Below are positions 53,889-61,556 of a DNA stretch of 64,000 nucleotides, one piece after another. The position numbers and the translations under genes are program-made. The notes under the pieces are model-generated. The model was not told where the DNA came from and ran no database searches. It worked only from the letters and a program-made list of their open reading frames with translations. Source of the stretch: CBDBUR01 sp965209065 (GTDB taxonomy: Bacteria > Pseudomonadota > Alphaproteobacteria > JAPOUT01 > G958296285); NCBI GenBank assembly GCA_965209065.1, contig OZ242373.1:1623334-1687333 (forward strand), read 5' to 3'. Every line of letters starts with the position of its first letter. The stretch's first letter is position 1.

Positions 53889-54545
53889 ATGATGGAAATC
53901 AATTATACCAAACGCGACAAAGCAATTCAATGCGAAAACATTCTATGCGATATTAAAAAGCAAGGATACACGCTTTTGAAAAATTGTAGAGCATCTGTTG
54001 TCGAGCTTGTTGCTGGATTAGGCGAAGTGATTAAAACAACAGAGGTTAAGATTAAGTTGAATAGCGAAGCGTTGGTAACATCGGCAAAGCCTTTATCACC
54101 ACATACAGATCATCACAAAGCTGATTTAATTTTCTGGCATTGTATTGAACAAACAAATCAAGGGGGAGAAACCTTGTTAGTAGATGCTAAAGAAATTTAT
54201 TCAAATCTAGATATGAGTAATAAAAGAGCTTTGCGTGAAATTTATTTTTATGAACACAAAATTTTCCCAAATGATCCAAATAAATACCCAATGATTTCGG
54301 GAGCGTGGGGTAAAGAACTTTTTTATTATACATATTGGTTACGCGATGAAAGGTTGTGTCCCCTAAAGAAAAATGCGTTAGAAAAATTTCACCAGATGAG
54401 CTTAAAAAAACTTCGTCCTGTAAAACTACGTAAAAATGATGTGCTCATTATTGATAATAAAAGAATTTTGCATGGTCGTCATGCAATCACAGGGTCTAAG
54501 AATCGTCATTTAAGACGTTATTGGATAACAACTAAAATAAAATAA
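53889..54545 (+). CDS. TauD/TfdA-like Fe(II)/2-oxoglutarate dioxygenase
   Basis: 218 aa, AT-rich. The iron triad is visible: LSPHTDHHKADL (H72, D74) and ILHGRHAIT (H195), followed by Arg in RHLRRYW for 2-oxoglutarate. NQGGETLLVDA is a usual family motif. The family hydroxylates small molecules or peptides. The RBS AGGGGAT lies 6 bp before the ATG. The GRDP-like gene starts 11 bp after the stop with its own RBS (AAAGGAGG), so they are one operon and the second protein is a possible substrate (inference). Confidence 0.8.
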   Translation: MMEINYTKRDKAIQCENILCDIKKQGYTLLKNCRASVVELVAGLGEVIKTTEVKIKLNSEALVTSAKPLSPHTDHHKADLIFWHCIEQTNQGGETLLVDAKEIYSNLDMSNKRALREIYFYEHKIFPNDPNKYPMISGAWGKELFYYTYWLRDERLCPLKKNALEKFHQMSLKKLRPVKLRKNDVLIIDNKRILHGRHAITGSKNRHLRRYWITTKIK

Positions 54546-54556
54546 AAGGAGGTCTT

Positions 54557-55081
54557 ATGACTAGCATTTATCACAAACAAATTGATGAAGATCGTATAGC
54601 GTTCTTGGTCAACAAAAAAATTGATCCAGATATAGCTTCAATTAATCTTGAGATGGTTAAAATGAAACTCGCCGAGCCAGAAGAAGGAAAAGGATGGACA
54701 GAAGAGCAGGGGAATGTTGCCGAAATTGAATATAAGCGTTATTTAACTCTTTGTCGTAAATATCCAGCTCCAGCTTACTCTATTGTTCCAAATAATGTAA
54801 TAGATGAGATGTGGCATTATCACATATTGGATACGCGTGCATATGTCAAAGACAGCGATTCAATTTTTGGCGGCTACTTTCACCATTTCCCTTATTTTGG
54901 TATGCGGGGCGAAGAAGACGAAAAAAACTTAAAGTCTGCTTTTGAGAAAACTAAAAATCTTTATGAGAAAGAATTTGGTGAATCGATGGTAAGAAGCGAA
55001 CACCAAAAGTGTTGGCATGATTGTGAAAACAGATGTCATAATGCATGTAGTTCGATAGAAGTGGTGCTTAAAGAAAAATAA
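54557..55081 (+). CDS. GRDP-like protein with C-terminal Cys-x3 array
   Basis: 174 aa. The central region VPNNVIDEMWHYHILDTRAY and GGYFHHFPYFGMRGEED is that of glycine-rich-domain-protein-like (GRDP) modules. The tail has four Cys at exact 4-residue spacing: C152, C156, C160, C164 in KCWHDCENRCHNACSS. Helical spacing puts all four on one face. It could bind a metal/cluster, or be a precursor with a folded leader processed by the neighbouring dioxygenase. Both are inference; no protease or transporter gene is adjacent. Confidence 0.7.
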   Translation: MTSIYHKQIDEDRIAFLVNKKIDPDIASINLEMVKMKLAEPEEGKGWTEEQGNVAEIEYKRYLTLCRKYPAPAYSIVPNNVIDEMWHYHILDTRAYVKDSDSIFGGYFHHFPYFGMRGEEDEKNLKSAFEKTKNLYEKEFGESMVRSEHQKCWHDCENRCHNACSSIEVVLKEK

Positions 55082-55087
55082 ATGTAA

Positions 55088-55136
55088 GGCTTTAGCTGTA
55101 GGGTTTAACTGCCTTGTAGCTAAAGCCCTTTATTTC
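55088..55136 (+). terminator. Hairpin after the GRDP-like gene
   Basis: GGCTTTAGCT (55088-55097) pairs with AGCTAAAGCC (55118-55127), a 10-bp perfect stem with a 20-nt loop, followed by CTTTATTT. Long loop, so a moderate-strength Rho-independent terminator at best. Confidence 0.5.
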
Positions 55137-55137
55137 C

Positions 55138-55197
55138 GTGTGGCGTGAAGACCCCATCTACCGCCGCGAGACCTGCCCGCTCGATATTTTTCCCTAA
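55138..55197 (+). pseudogene. 3' remnant of a third copy of the membrane (immunity-like) gene
   Basis: Reading from 55138 gives VWREDPIYRRETCPLDIFP and a stop at 55197. This is nearly the same as the last residues of the two intact genes at 56208 (TYKRETCPLDIFP) and 57026 (RKDPTYRRESCPLDIFP). No coding continuation is seen upstream, so a whole gene copy has been lost apart from its last 20 codons. Confidence 0.75.
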
Positions 55198-55242
55198 GAG
55201 ATTTCAGCGCGAGTGAAAGCAAGAAAACATTGGGGCTTTTTA
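55165..55242 (+). repeat. Direct repeat, copy 1 (78 bp)
   Basis: From CGCGAGACCTGCCCGCTCGA over the stop codon into the downstream GAGATTTCAG and GAGTGAAAGC, and ending CTTTTTA. It matches 56898-56976 closely, with one 2-bp indel and a few substitutions. It spans both the gene end and non-coding flank. Confidence 0.75.
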
Positions 55243-55332
55243 CCAACGGATGGGTTTGCTTACTTATTCATGGGGCTTATTCACGGGGGTCAAAGCGTGA
55301 TTATATTTAGTAAATAGACTGGAGATAATGTT

Positions 55333-56139
55333 ATGCATACAAGCCACCCGTTTTATCGCAAGGCTTTTGAGAACTATCTGCGCAAAGGCACACCAATCGA
55401 GCTCTTTTTCAAACGAGAACAAGAGCGTCGGACAAGCCATTATATTTGGCGCACGCAGGGAGACGACAAGGTTCGCGCAAGCCATGCCGCAAATGACGGC
55501 AAGATATTCGCTTGGGATAGTCCTCCACCCACAGGTCACCCCGGCGAAGATTTTGGCTGTCGCTGCGTGGCGGAAGATTATACTCCGAATGTTTCTGAAT
55601 ATATGAATATCACGCTAAGTGGTGTCTCAGATTCGGGTTCCTCATGGTCAGATGAGGATTTATTCAATCATTATCGCCGCGGAAAAGGCAACCCTCTCAT
55701 TTTACGTGAAATAGGTCTTCTGGGAGCAGTTGTTGACCATTACATGAATAGTTTAGGCACCGCAGAAAGACTTAAAGGGCAGATTGCTGAAATAGCACGT
55801 AGAAGTATTGGAGGATCTTTTCAAAATAGCTTCAATAATAGTTATGATTTTGGTGCTGTTCGAAAAAATTTGGGCGGAGGAGTGGTTGCAGGAGTTTATT
55901 CGGGTGATTCTCGTGAAGATAAAGGTGTGTTGTATTTATCAGGAGACATAGATTTCGAATTTAGCGATAGTTTTGAAGATGCTGTTGATTATTTTAATTT
56001 ATTACCAGATGATATTTTTGGAGCTATTGAACTTTCAGACGCAAAGGTTTATGAAATTACCGATAAATGGAGCGGACGTTTTGAAGGAGAAGTTAATATA
56101 ATTCGTTCCCGTAGCAATTTTAAATCAGACGACGTTTGA
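55333..56139 (+). CDS. MuF-domain protein with toxin-like C-terminal domain
   Basis: 268 aa, start preceded by GGAG and an in-frame TAG 18 bp upstream. Residues 36-78 carry the MuF (phage head morphogenesis) signature: HYIWRTQGDDKVRASHAAND, IFAWDSPPPTGHPGEDFGC and RC. The rest, from about residue 100, is not capsid-like: WSDEDLFNHYRRG, NNSYDFGAVRKNLGGGVVAG, GDIDFEFSDSFEDAVDYFN and YEITDKWSGRF, with an acidic D-rich beta region. It resembles tails I recall in polymorphic effectors; activity unknown. The genes that follow look like immunity proteins. Confidence 0.7.
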   Translation: MHTSHPFYRKAFENYLRKGTPIELFFKREQERRTSHYIWRTQGDDKVRASHAANDGKIFAWDSPPPTGHPGEDFGCRCVAEDYTPNVSEYMNITLSGVSDSGSSWSDEDLFNHYRRGKGNPLILREIGLLGAVVDHYMNSLGTAERLKGQIAEIARRSIGGSFQNSFNNSYDFGAVRKNLGGGVVAGVYSGDSREDKGVLYLSGDIDFEFSDSFEDAVDYFNLLPDDIFGAIELSDAKVYEITDKWSGRFEGEVNIIRSRSNFKSDDV

Positions 56140-56207
56140 TAATATTTACTTGATATTTTTTAAAATTTTGAATAATACTATTTAGATGATTTTTAAGAGG
56201 AAACAAA

Positions 56208-56930
56208 ATGGGCATAGCACTATATAGACTTTACTTGTTTTACGAATGGGGTTTGTGGATACTAGTTGCTTGGATCATCTTTTTTGTGCTTTTGTATTCT
56301 ACGCTTAAATTAATTGCTCGTTATAAACCTCATTGGAATGTTTATTTCTCTAAGATGAGAATGGTTTTTTATCTAAGCGCCATATATATTGCCACCATAC
56401 CTTTTGCCGCTTGGGGCTTTTATTACTCTACGGGAGTATCTCAACTCTACCGACATTATAAGCTTTGCGCTGAATTTCCTAATGGAGTTTTATTAGGGCG
56501 CACCTCTTTTCTTGTGAAAGACAAGGTGTTTTATCTATTTGAACCAAACCCGTCTAAAATTTTTCTTTCGCTAAAGTTGCCCGGCGGCGCTATATTGACG
56601 CGAGATAATATTACAGAATTGCATTTTTCTAAAACAACAATTTACGGCGCGACTGCAAAGTCTTATTATGATTATGTAGATCGCACAAAGCATTATTTTG
56701 CCTATCGCTCTGATGTTGGTTTTGTCCGTGAGGAGGATAATCCAACGCTTTATGCAAAATTGAAAAGGGAAGCAGGGGCGTTGATAAAAGTGCCAGAGCC
56801 AAAGGAGCGTGATTATCAACGCCCATTTTGGCAACGCTATGTCAATAAATATGCTGCTACAACCTATTATGGTTTAGCTGGCGACAAGACTTATAAACGC
56901 GAGACCTGCCCGCTCGATATTTTTCCTTGA
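56208..56930 (+). CDS. Membrane protein, candidate immunity protein A
   Basis: 240 aa. Two hydrophobic N-terminal segments (residues about 12-35 and 50-75), then a mostly beta, probably periplasmic domain: CAEFPNGVLLGRTSF, LKLPGGAIL, FSKTTIYG, FAYRSDVGFVREED, and the conserved end YKRETCPLDIFP. AGAGGAAAC lies upstream of the ATG. It is homologous to the gene at 57026 and to the broken copy at 55138. The gene follows the MuF-toxin-like gene by 68 bp, the position expected of immunity. Confidence 0.72.
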   Translation: MGIALYRLYLFYEWGLWILVAWIIFFVLLYSTLKLIARYKPHWNVYFSKMRMVFYLSAIYIATIPFAAWGFYYSTGVSQLYRHYKLCAEFPNGVLLGRTSFLVKDKVFYLFEPNPSKIFLSLKLPGGAILTRDNITELHFSKTTIYGATAKSYYDYVDRTKHYFAYRSDVGFVREEDNPTLYAKLKREAGALIKVPEPKERDYQRPFWQRYVNKYAATTYYGLAGDKTYKRETCPLDIFP

Positions 56931-56976
56931 GAGATTTCAGTGCGCGAGTGAAAGCGAGAAAGGTTGGAACTTTTTA
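56898..56976 (+). repeat. Direct repeat, copy 2 (79 bp)
   Basis: Second copy of the unit at 55165-55242, covering the end of the intact membrane gene and its flank. A third, shorter relative (coding part only) is the end of the gene at 57026-57784. These could serve as recombination sites for gaining or losing toxin/immunity cassettes. Confidence 0.75.
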
Positions 56977-57025
56977 TGGAGAAATTTATGTTGATCCTTC
57001 AGTTAGCAAATTTTAAGGTAAACAG

Positions 57026-57784
57026 ATGTTATTATCGTTTGTAATAAAGCTATTTTTTGTTTATGTTTTTGTTGTTCCAATTATTTTAATTGGTATATTT
57101 GCTCTTTTCATTATTTTTTTAATTGGACGTAAAATTGCTCTTTATTATCAGCGATCAATTTTTATTGAGTTGCCAAAGGTCCGCCGCTATTTTTATAAGA
57201 GTGCCGCCTATACTTTGATTTTGCCTTTTTTCTTAGTCGTTGTTCTTCACATTTTACTTATACCTGTTGCTTATCAAGATGCTCGTGTTTGTGTTAAGCT
57301 TCCTAACGGTCTATTAATTGGATGGCACTCCTATATTGACACAAAGGAAATCATTACTCCAATCAATGGACGAATGTGGACTCACGTAGCATTGAAATTG
57401 CCCGACGGCACTATTTTAATTAGCGGCAATAGAACCTTCCATTTTACCAAAAGCACGGTTTATGGAAATGTAGACCCGTTGGTTAGGCAGCCATCTCGGC
57501 ATAAATTCGGATTAAAAAATACAAAATCGGGATATTACTATCAAAAATTTGCTTATCGCAATGATGTTGGTTTAGTTTTTGCAAAGGAAAATCGAAAGCT
57601 TTATGAAAAACTTATCAAAGAAGCTGGGCAGCCCATCCAAGCACCGCTATGGCTGACTTACGGTGATGACTCAAAGGGGTATAGCGGAAAATATGTTAGC
57701 ACAAATTTAGCTGGAGCTTTTTTTGCGATGCGTAAAGACCCTACCTACCGCCGCGAGAGCTGCCCGCTAGATATTTTTCCTTAA
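57026..57784 (+). CDS. Membrane protein, candidate immunity protein B
   Basis: 252 aa, parallel to the previous gene: two N-terminal membrane segments, then CVKLPNGLLIGWHS, LKLPDGTIL, FTKSTVYG, FAYRNDVGLVFAKEN, LYEKLIKEAG and the end TYRRESCPLDIFP. The two proteins share these blocks but differ elsewhere, so they are old, specificity-diverged paralogues rather than a fresh duplication. Either might neutralise a different toxin; no toxin gene precedes this one. Confidence 0.7.
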   Translation: MLLSFVIKLFFVYVFVVPIILIGIFALFIIFLIGRKIALYYQRSIFIELPKVRRYFYKSAAYTLILPFFLVVVLHILLIPVAYQDARVCVKLPNGLLIGWHSYIDTKEIITPINGRMWTHVALKLPDGTILISGNRTFHFTKSTVYGNVDPLVRQPSRHKFGLKNTKSGYYYQKFAYRNDVGLVFAKENRKLYEKLIKEAGQPIQAPLWLTYGDDSKGYSGKYVSTNLAGAFFAMRKDPTYRRESCPLDIFP

Positions 57785-58088
57785 AGTTTTTATTTTATTT
57801 GTAGCTGGGCTTGATGAAGTGGGAGGCGGTCGGCAAGCACTCTAGCGGAGCTTCGCGGCACCCTGCTCCCTCGCCCCACACAAGAGAACGCGCGATTTCA
57901 TAGCTTTTTAGCGCTATTTATGCCCTATAAACATCACTTTTCCCTCATTCCGCTACCGCGGCGCGCCACCTTGCTCCCTCACCCGCCTCATCTCTAATAA
58001 ACTCCGTATCACGTAAAATTAACCCTTTCCTAACCCTTATCCACTCCTATTGGGAACGCATTATATTATATTTAAGGAGTTTGACTTT
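57785..58088. other. Intergenic region with a GC-rich degenerate direct repeat
   Basis: 304 bp without a plausible gene. Two related stretches, GCACCCTGCTCCCTCGCCC (57858-57876) and CCACCTTGCTCCCTCACCC (57966-57984), agree at 16 of 19 bases. The GC-rich part (57810-57990) sits between AT-rich neighbours and may be the decayed end of an older insertion. The last 30 bp hold AT-rich promoter-like sequence and AAGGAG for the next gene. Confidence 0.5.
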
Positions 58089-58757
58089 ATGGGGAAAACA
58101 TCGTATAAATGTAAGGCTATGGATTTGGGCTTGAAAAAACTGGCGTTTGTTGTTACGGAGGGGAAAAATGACAATAAACCTATTGACTTTAACCCGCTTT
58201 CTTTGCAGCAAAAGGGCGCTATTCCGCACGACCTCATCCTCCAGCCAAAAAAATCAATGATGATACCAAACATGTTTGATTTAAAATTTGGGCAAGGTAT
58301 TAGGATTATATCTCATCCCTCTAGATTGATATTTGAAGAAAATTTTGATGATTCTAGTGAAGTAAAAATAAAAGATATTGCGCTTAAATGCTTGCCAAAG
58401 GGAGAATATACTAGAATTGATATTCATTTAAGCAGTCAAATTGATAGCAAAAAGGATTTCAAGAAATTTATTTCTAAAAAACTAGGGGGGTGGATGAAGC
58501 ACGGAACAGCTAATCCTAATGTAGAAATTGAATTTTCATATGATATGAAGGGCAAACTTATGAAGTTGAATATTAAATTCATTCAGAACAAAGCTGCTCA
58601 AGGAGGCAAGTTTGACTTGTCCGCGGAAATTCATTACAAAGTTAGTAAAAAAGATTCTTATAATCGCGTAAAGGATATAATAGAAAATTATGAACAAGAT
58701 GTTGATGTGTATAAAGATATCATTGAAAAAAACATTGTAAAGGGACTCCAAGCATAA
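58089..58757 (+). CDS. Unknown protein, gene 1 of a three-gene overlapping operon
   Basis: 222 aa, chosen from the ATG at 58089 with AAGGAG 9 bp upstream. No signal peptide or membrane segment. Opening MGKTSYKCKAMDLGLKKLAF; the middle FGQGIRIISHPSRLIFEEN is beta-like, and the end is helical and acidic. I do not recognise the family. Its stop overlaps the next start (TAATG). Confidence 0.7.
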   Translation: MGKTSYKCKAMDLGLKKLAFVVTEGKNDNKPIDFNPLSLQQKGAIPHDLILQPKKSMMIPNMFDLKFGQGIRIISHPSRLIFEENFDDSSEVKIKDIALKCLPKGEYTRIDIHLSSQIDSKKDFKKFISKKLGGWMKHGTANPNVEIEFSYDMKGKLMKLNIKFIQNKAAQGGKFDLSAEIHYKVSKKDSYNRVKDIIENYEQDVDVYKDIIEKNIVKGLQA

Positions 58758-59248
58758 TGAACAATTTAGCCTCTGATTTGCTTTATTATAATATTGAAGA
58801 AAAAACTCCATATTATAAGCCGCCTTCTTTTAGTGAGGGCAGGCAATATATTGCTATACAGACTATAGAAAAGTTATATAAACAATCCGATGATGATGAG
58901 TTGCTAAATGAAATTCTCAAAGATTTTGACGAGATTGAAGAATATGCGGCTGAAGAAGGATTTGAACCTCCCTCTATAAAAGTTAAAGCGCGAACCGAAG
59001 AAATGTTAAAAACAATCTACAGAATTTTGCCAGTGCGTTATATTATTTATCCGTTAGAAGGAAAAAATCTTGCAATAGAAGTAACCGTTAAGCATGGGAG
59101 AGGTATATTGATAATTTTTGAAGATGATGGCGGGGTTGTGTGTTTTGTGTCTATGGATGGAAATAATCGCCGCGCGCGCTATGATATCGCTGATCACTTC
59201 CCAAAAGGTTTTATTTACGAAGCACTCAGGGAACTTAGGCAAGATTAG
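58757..59248 (+). CDS. Unknown protein, gene 2 of a three-gene overlapping operon
   Basis: 163 aa, acidic. FEPPSIKVKARTEEMLKTIY, VRYIIYPLEGKNLAIEV, LIIFEDDGGVVCFVSMDG and PKGFIYEALREL suggest an alpha-beta protein. I recall related proteins always next to a homologue of gene 3, but no function. Overlaps both neighbours by 1 bp (TAATG and TAGTG). Confidence 0.72.
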   Translation: MNNLASDLLYYNIEEKTPYYKPPSFSEGRQYIAIQTIEKLYKQSDDDELLNEILKDFDEIEEYAAEEGFEPPSIKVKARTEEMLKTIYRILPVRYIIYPLEGKNLAIEVTVKHGRGILIIFEDDGGVVCFVSMDGNNRRARYDIADHFPKGFIYEALRELRQD

Positions 59249-59652
59249 TGTCATCTGCTCCTTTACCTTCTCTAGCTGAGACAGAAAAGCTTGGAAGGGG
59301 CGTGTTTTCTAAACAGCACGTGAAAAAAGCCCAGCAAGGGACTATTCCGCATCGTATTTTTTTAGGGAAATCAGGTTGTAAGGAAATTTCAGTAGATCGT
59401 CTTAGTCATAGTTCTAAAGATGAAATGGTTAGAATTGGGAGCCTATCAACTCGCCCCTTTTTTGGTTGGGCTGTTTTGCTAGTTAAGGACGCAAATAAAG
59501 ATAATGTGCGCCGAGTGAAAGCTACCCCCACTACTTCCAACCCTTATCACGCTGATATTGAATTACTTGATTTAGGCGAAGGCGAAGCCAAGGATATTCA
59601 GACACAGCATGCTAAAGAATTAGCTGATTATTCTCAATGGTGTCCAAAATAA
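59248..59652 (+). CDS. Unknown protein, gene 3 of a three-gene overlapping operon
   Basis: 134 aa from GTG at 59248, overlapping the stop of gene 2 (TAGTG). RGVFSKQHVKKAQQGTIPHR and ISVDRLSHSS, then FFGWAVLLVK, NPYHADIELLDLGEGEA and HAKELADYSQW. This pattern recurs in many bacteria; the His/Asp-rich NPYHADI motif is the best-conserved part. Function unknown. Confidence 0.72.
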   Translation: MSSAPLPSLAETEKLGRGVFSKQHVKKAQQGTIPHRIFLGKSGCKEISVDRLSHSSKDEMVRIGSLSTRPFFGWAVLLVKDANKDNVRRVKATPTTSNPYHADIELLDLGEGEAKDIQTQHAKELADYSQWCPK

Positions 59653-59752
59653 TCAAAAGCGATATAGAAGAGTTTGCCATAGGACCTGCTAAAGCAGTAG
59701 GGCTTCACTATCCCTATAACACCATATGCGAATATAGCAAGGGCGCGCTCTA
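59653..59752 (+). other. Possible coding remnant after gene 3
   Basis: A reading from before 59653 to TAA at 59750-59752 gives KSDIEEFAIGPAKAVGLHYP followed by YNTICEYSKGAL. It has coding-like composition but no start. It may be the last codons of a lost gene; confidence is low. Confidence 0.25.
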
Positions 59753-59773
59753 AAAACTAGCGCCGCCGCGGCG

Positions 59774-60271
59774 CTATTCTGCGGTGTTGTTTTTTTGGAA
59801 TAGGCAAGCGTAGGTAATATAGCCGCTCGCCCAAATTACCGCGAGCACTCCCGGATAAAAAGAAAAGAAAGCCAAAAGATTCGTGATGGGACCACCAAAA
59901 GCCAGCCCGCGGCTGTCCGCAAAGAAAGGGTCAAACGTAGCGCCTATAATAAAAGACCAAGCCGTGATGATAAAAGCAAGCGCAAGCCTTTTATGCATTT
60001 TCTCTGTCGTCGGCACGAGCGGCAGCAGCACCGCGACTATCCATAGCGCAAGCCCATTTATGATGCCCTCTAAATGAGCCATGCGCCACGCATCATAAGT
60101 GCCGGGCATCTTTAACTCTATCTTTCCCGGTATAGGCCAGAGTTTAATCTCTCCGACTAAGAAGAACAAAAAGCCAAAGCCTAAAATACACCCGACCAAG
60201 AGAGCTAAAGCACCATGACCGATAAGCCAGCGGCGATAGGTTTGAGGCGAGGCAGCTAAGATTTTACTCAT
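59774..60271 (-). CDS. Styrene-oxide-isomerase-like membrane protein
   Basis: 165 aa, four membrane segments. HGALALLVGCILGFGFLFFL and RMAHLEGIINGLALWIVAVL resemble the haem-binding His-containing helices of styrene oxide isomerase (StyC). Substrate unknown. Start overlaps the upstream gene's stop by 4 bp (ATGA). Confidence 0.65.
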   Translation of the reverse strand: MSKILAASPQTYRRWLIGHGALALLVGCILGFGFLFFLVGEIKLWPIPGKIELKMPGTYDAWRMAHLEGIINGLALWIVAVLLPLVPTTEKMHKRLALAFIITAWSFIIGATFDPFFADSRGLAFGGPITNLLAFFSFYPGVLAVIWASGYITYACLFQKNNTAE

Positions 60272-61176
60272 GCGGCTTGTCCTTTGTATGTTTCAAAAGG
60301 CGTTGGAATTTCCGGGTGGCTGGTATCAATCAAAGGGATAAAGTCGATGCTATTCTTTTGACCTTCCTTGAGCCCTTTTTGATAGCCCTCAATCCAATTT
60401 TTAACCCACTTCGAGTCCTTTTCGCGCGATGGGTTGTGCCAAGGCAAAAGCCCACGCAAGCTAGTCGGCACGCTGTGCGATAGAAAGCGCAACACAAGCC
60501 ACCAAACCCGCAAGCGAGACAAGGGACGAGACCAGCGCTTATCCTTTTTCAACATTATCATATAACCTCTGCGCGATAAGAGCGCGACATGCAAGCCGCC
60601 GTGTAGAACGCCAAACGCGCGCCGAAACCAATTAGGCGTCGTCGCTTGATAAACGCGATAGGCGACATTCTTATGCTCGGTTTCTTCCACCATGTGCCAC
60701 AAGATAAATGAAGCTACCCGACTATCGGAGCCGCCAAAAAGACTACGGCGCTGACCAATCAGCCAGCGGGTTACCGCGAGAGTCATCGTCTCAAATCCCG
60801 CCGTATAGGCGAGCTTCTTTTGTAAGCTCCAGTTTTTGTTCATGTGGTTGAATTGCCGCTCCATTTCTTCTTCTAGCAGAGCGAGTTCGGGGTAGCCGTT
60901 CTTTTTCAGCAGGTCGTTATAGCGGCGGTGCGTTTTATAGTGCTGCGCCTCTTGCGCGCAAAAAGCCATCGCCTCGGCGCGCACGGCGGGGTCAGAGATT
61001 TTAGGTAAGGCTTCCTGAATGCTCTTGATTAAAAAGGGTTCGAGATAGGGCATGGTCAAGGAAGCGCCATTAGCCATATGACTCCACTCGGGCTTGCTCG
61101 GGTTCCAGCGCGGCTTGATGTCATCGCTGAACTCAAACGGAATATGCCTAACCGTTATATCATCGGGTGAACGCAT
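60268..61176 (-). CDS. PF10118-type predicted metal-dependent hydrolase
   Basis: 302 aa from the ATG at 61176, which has a perfect AAAGGAGG six bases upstream; a longer frame from 61251 is not supported. VRHIPFEFSDDIKPRWNP, AFCAQEAQHYKTHRRYNDLL and WHMVEETEHKNVAYRVYQ show the conserved E-H pairs of this di-iron-like helical family. Coupled to the isomerase-like gene, so a two-step lipid/epoxide conversion is conceivable (inference). Confidence 0.82.
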   Translation of the reverse strand: MRSPDDITVRHIPFEFSDDIKPRWNPSKPEWSHMANGASLTMPYLEPFLIKSIQEALPKISDPAVRAEAMAFCAQEAQHYKTHRRYNDLLKKNGYPELALLEEEMERQFNHMNKNWSLQKKLAYTAGFETMTLAVTRWLIGQRRSLFGGSDSRVASFILWHMVEETEHKNVAYRVYQATTPNWFRRAFGVLHGGLHVALLSRRGYMIMLKKDKRWSRPLSRLRVWWLVLRFLSHSVPTSLRGLLPWHNPSREKDSKWVKNWIEGYQKGLKEGQKNSIDFIPLIDTSHPEIPTPFETYKGQAA

Positions 61177-61456
61177 TGCTTGCCTCCTTTGACTTTTAGT
61201 CTTAAAAAATAGTCTAGCAAGCATTTTTGGAGGGGTCAAGCTACCGCTCAAAGCCCTTTACGTCGGACACAGGCAGGCTAGAATATCTACGAGGAGATGA
61301 CCGCAAGCAACCGTCTCGCCCTAGAGCCCGAAACCAAAAAACGACCGCGCAAAAAAAGACGAGAAAGATGAGAAATAGATTCGAATAATATGCTCTACTA
61401 TTCTTTTTGGTTTTATAAAAAAACGATTATTTGTCAATAACTTAAAAAATTAAAAC
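61177..61456. other. Intergenic region before the Abi module
   Basis: About 280 bp between divergent genes. The first part (61180-61370) has a core-like GC content and a 24-codon basic frame from 61297 that I do not accept as a gene. After 61375 the sequence turns AT-rich. No repeat or tRNA seen. Confidence 0.5.
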
Positions 61457-61485
61457 TTGACAACTGCTAAAAAACACCCTATCTT
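61457..61485 (+). promoter_or_regulatory. Near-consensus promoter upstream of the Abi_2 gene
   Basis: TTGACA (61457-61462), exactly 17 bp, then TATCTT (61480-61485). Predicted start of transcription near 61492, which would begin just before the hairpin sequence 61498-61535. Confidence 0.65.
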
Positions 61486-61491
61486 ATGCTT

Positions 61492-61545
61492 AATAGTACC
61501 CGCCACGCCTCTTTACAATGCGCACCCCGGCGGGTCATTTTTATG
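61492..61545 (+). ncRNA. Candidate structured leader RNA of the Abi_2 gene
   Basis: ACCCGCC (61498-61504) pairs with GGCGGGT (61529-61535), closing a 24-nt loop that contains CACGCCTC; a TCATTTTTAT run follows, as in an intrinsic terminator. It lies between the strong promoter and the Abi_2 ATG (61557), in otherwise AT-rich DNA. Genes of the AbiF branch are known to have a conserved upstream RNA (abiF RNA motif), recently described as an RNA antitoxin; this is the same layout. The sequence match itself was not tested. Confidence 0.5.
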
Positions 61546-61556
61546 GGAATGGTTTT

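Noticed and set aside
61297..61371. 24-codon basic frame (MTASNRLALEPETKKRPRKK...) with GAGGAG before it
   Set aside because: The RBS-like GAGGAG touches the ATG, length is minimal, and no family resemblance is known. It may be chance.
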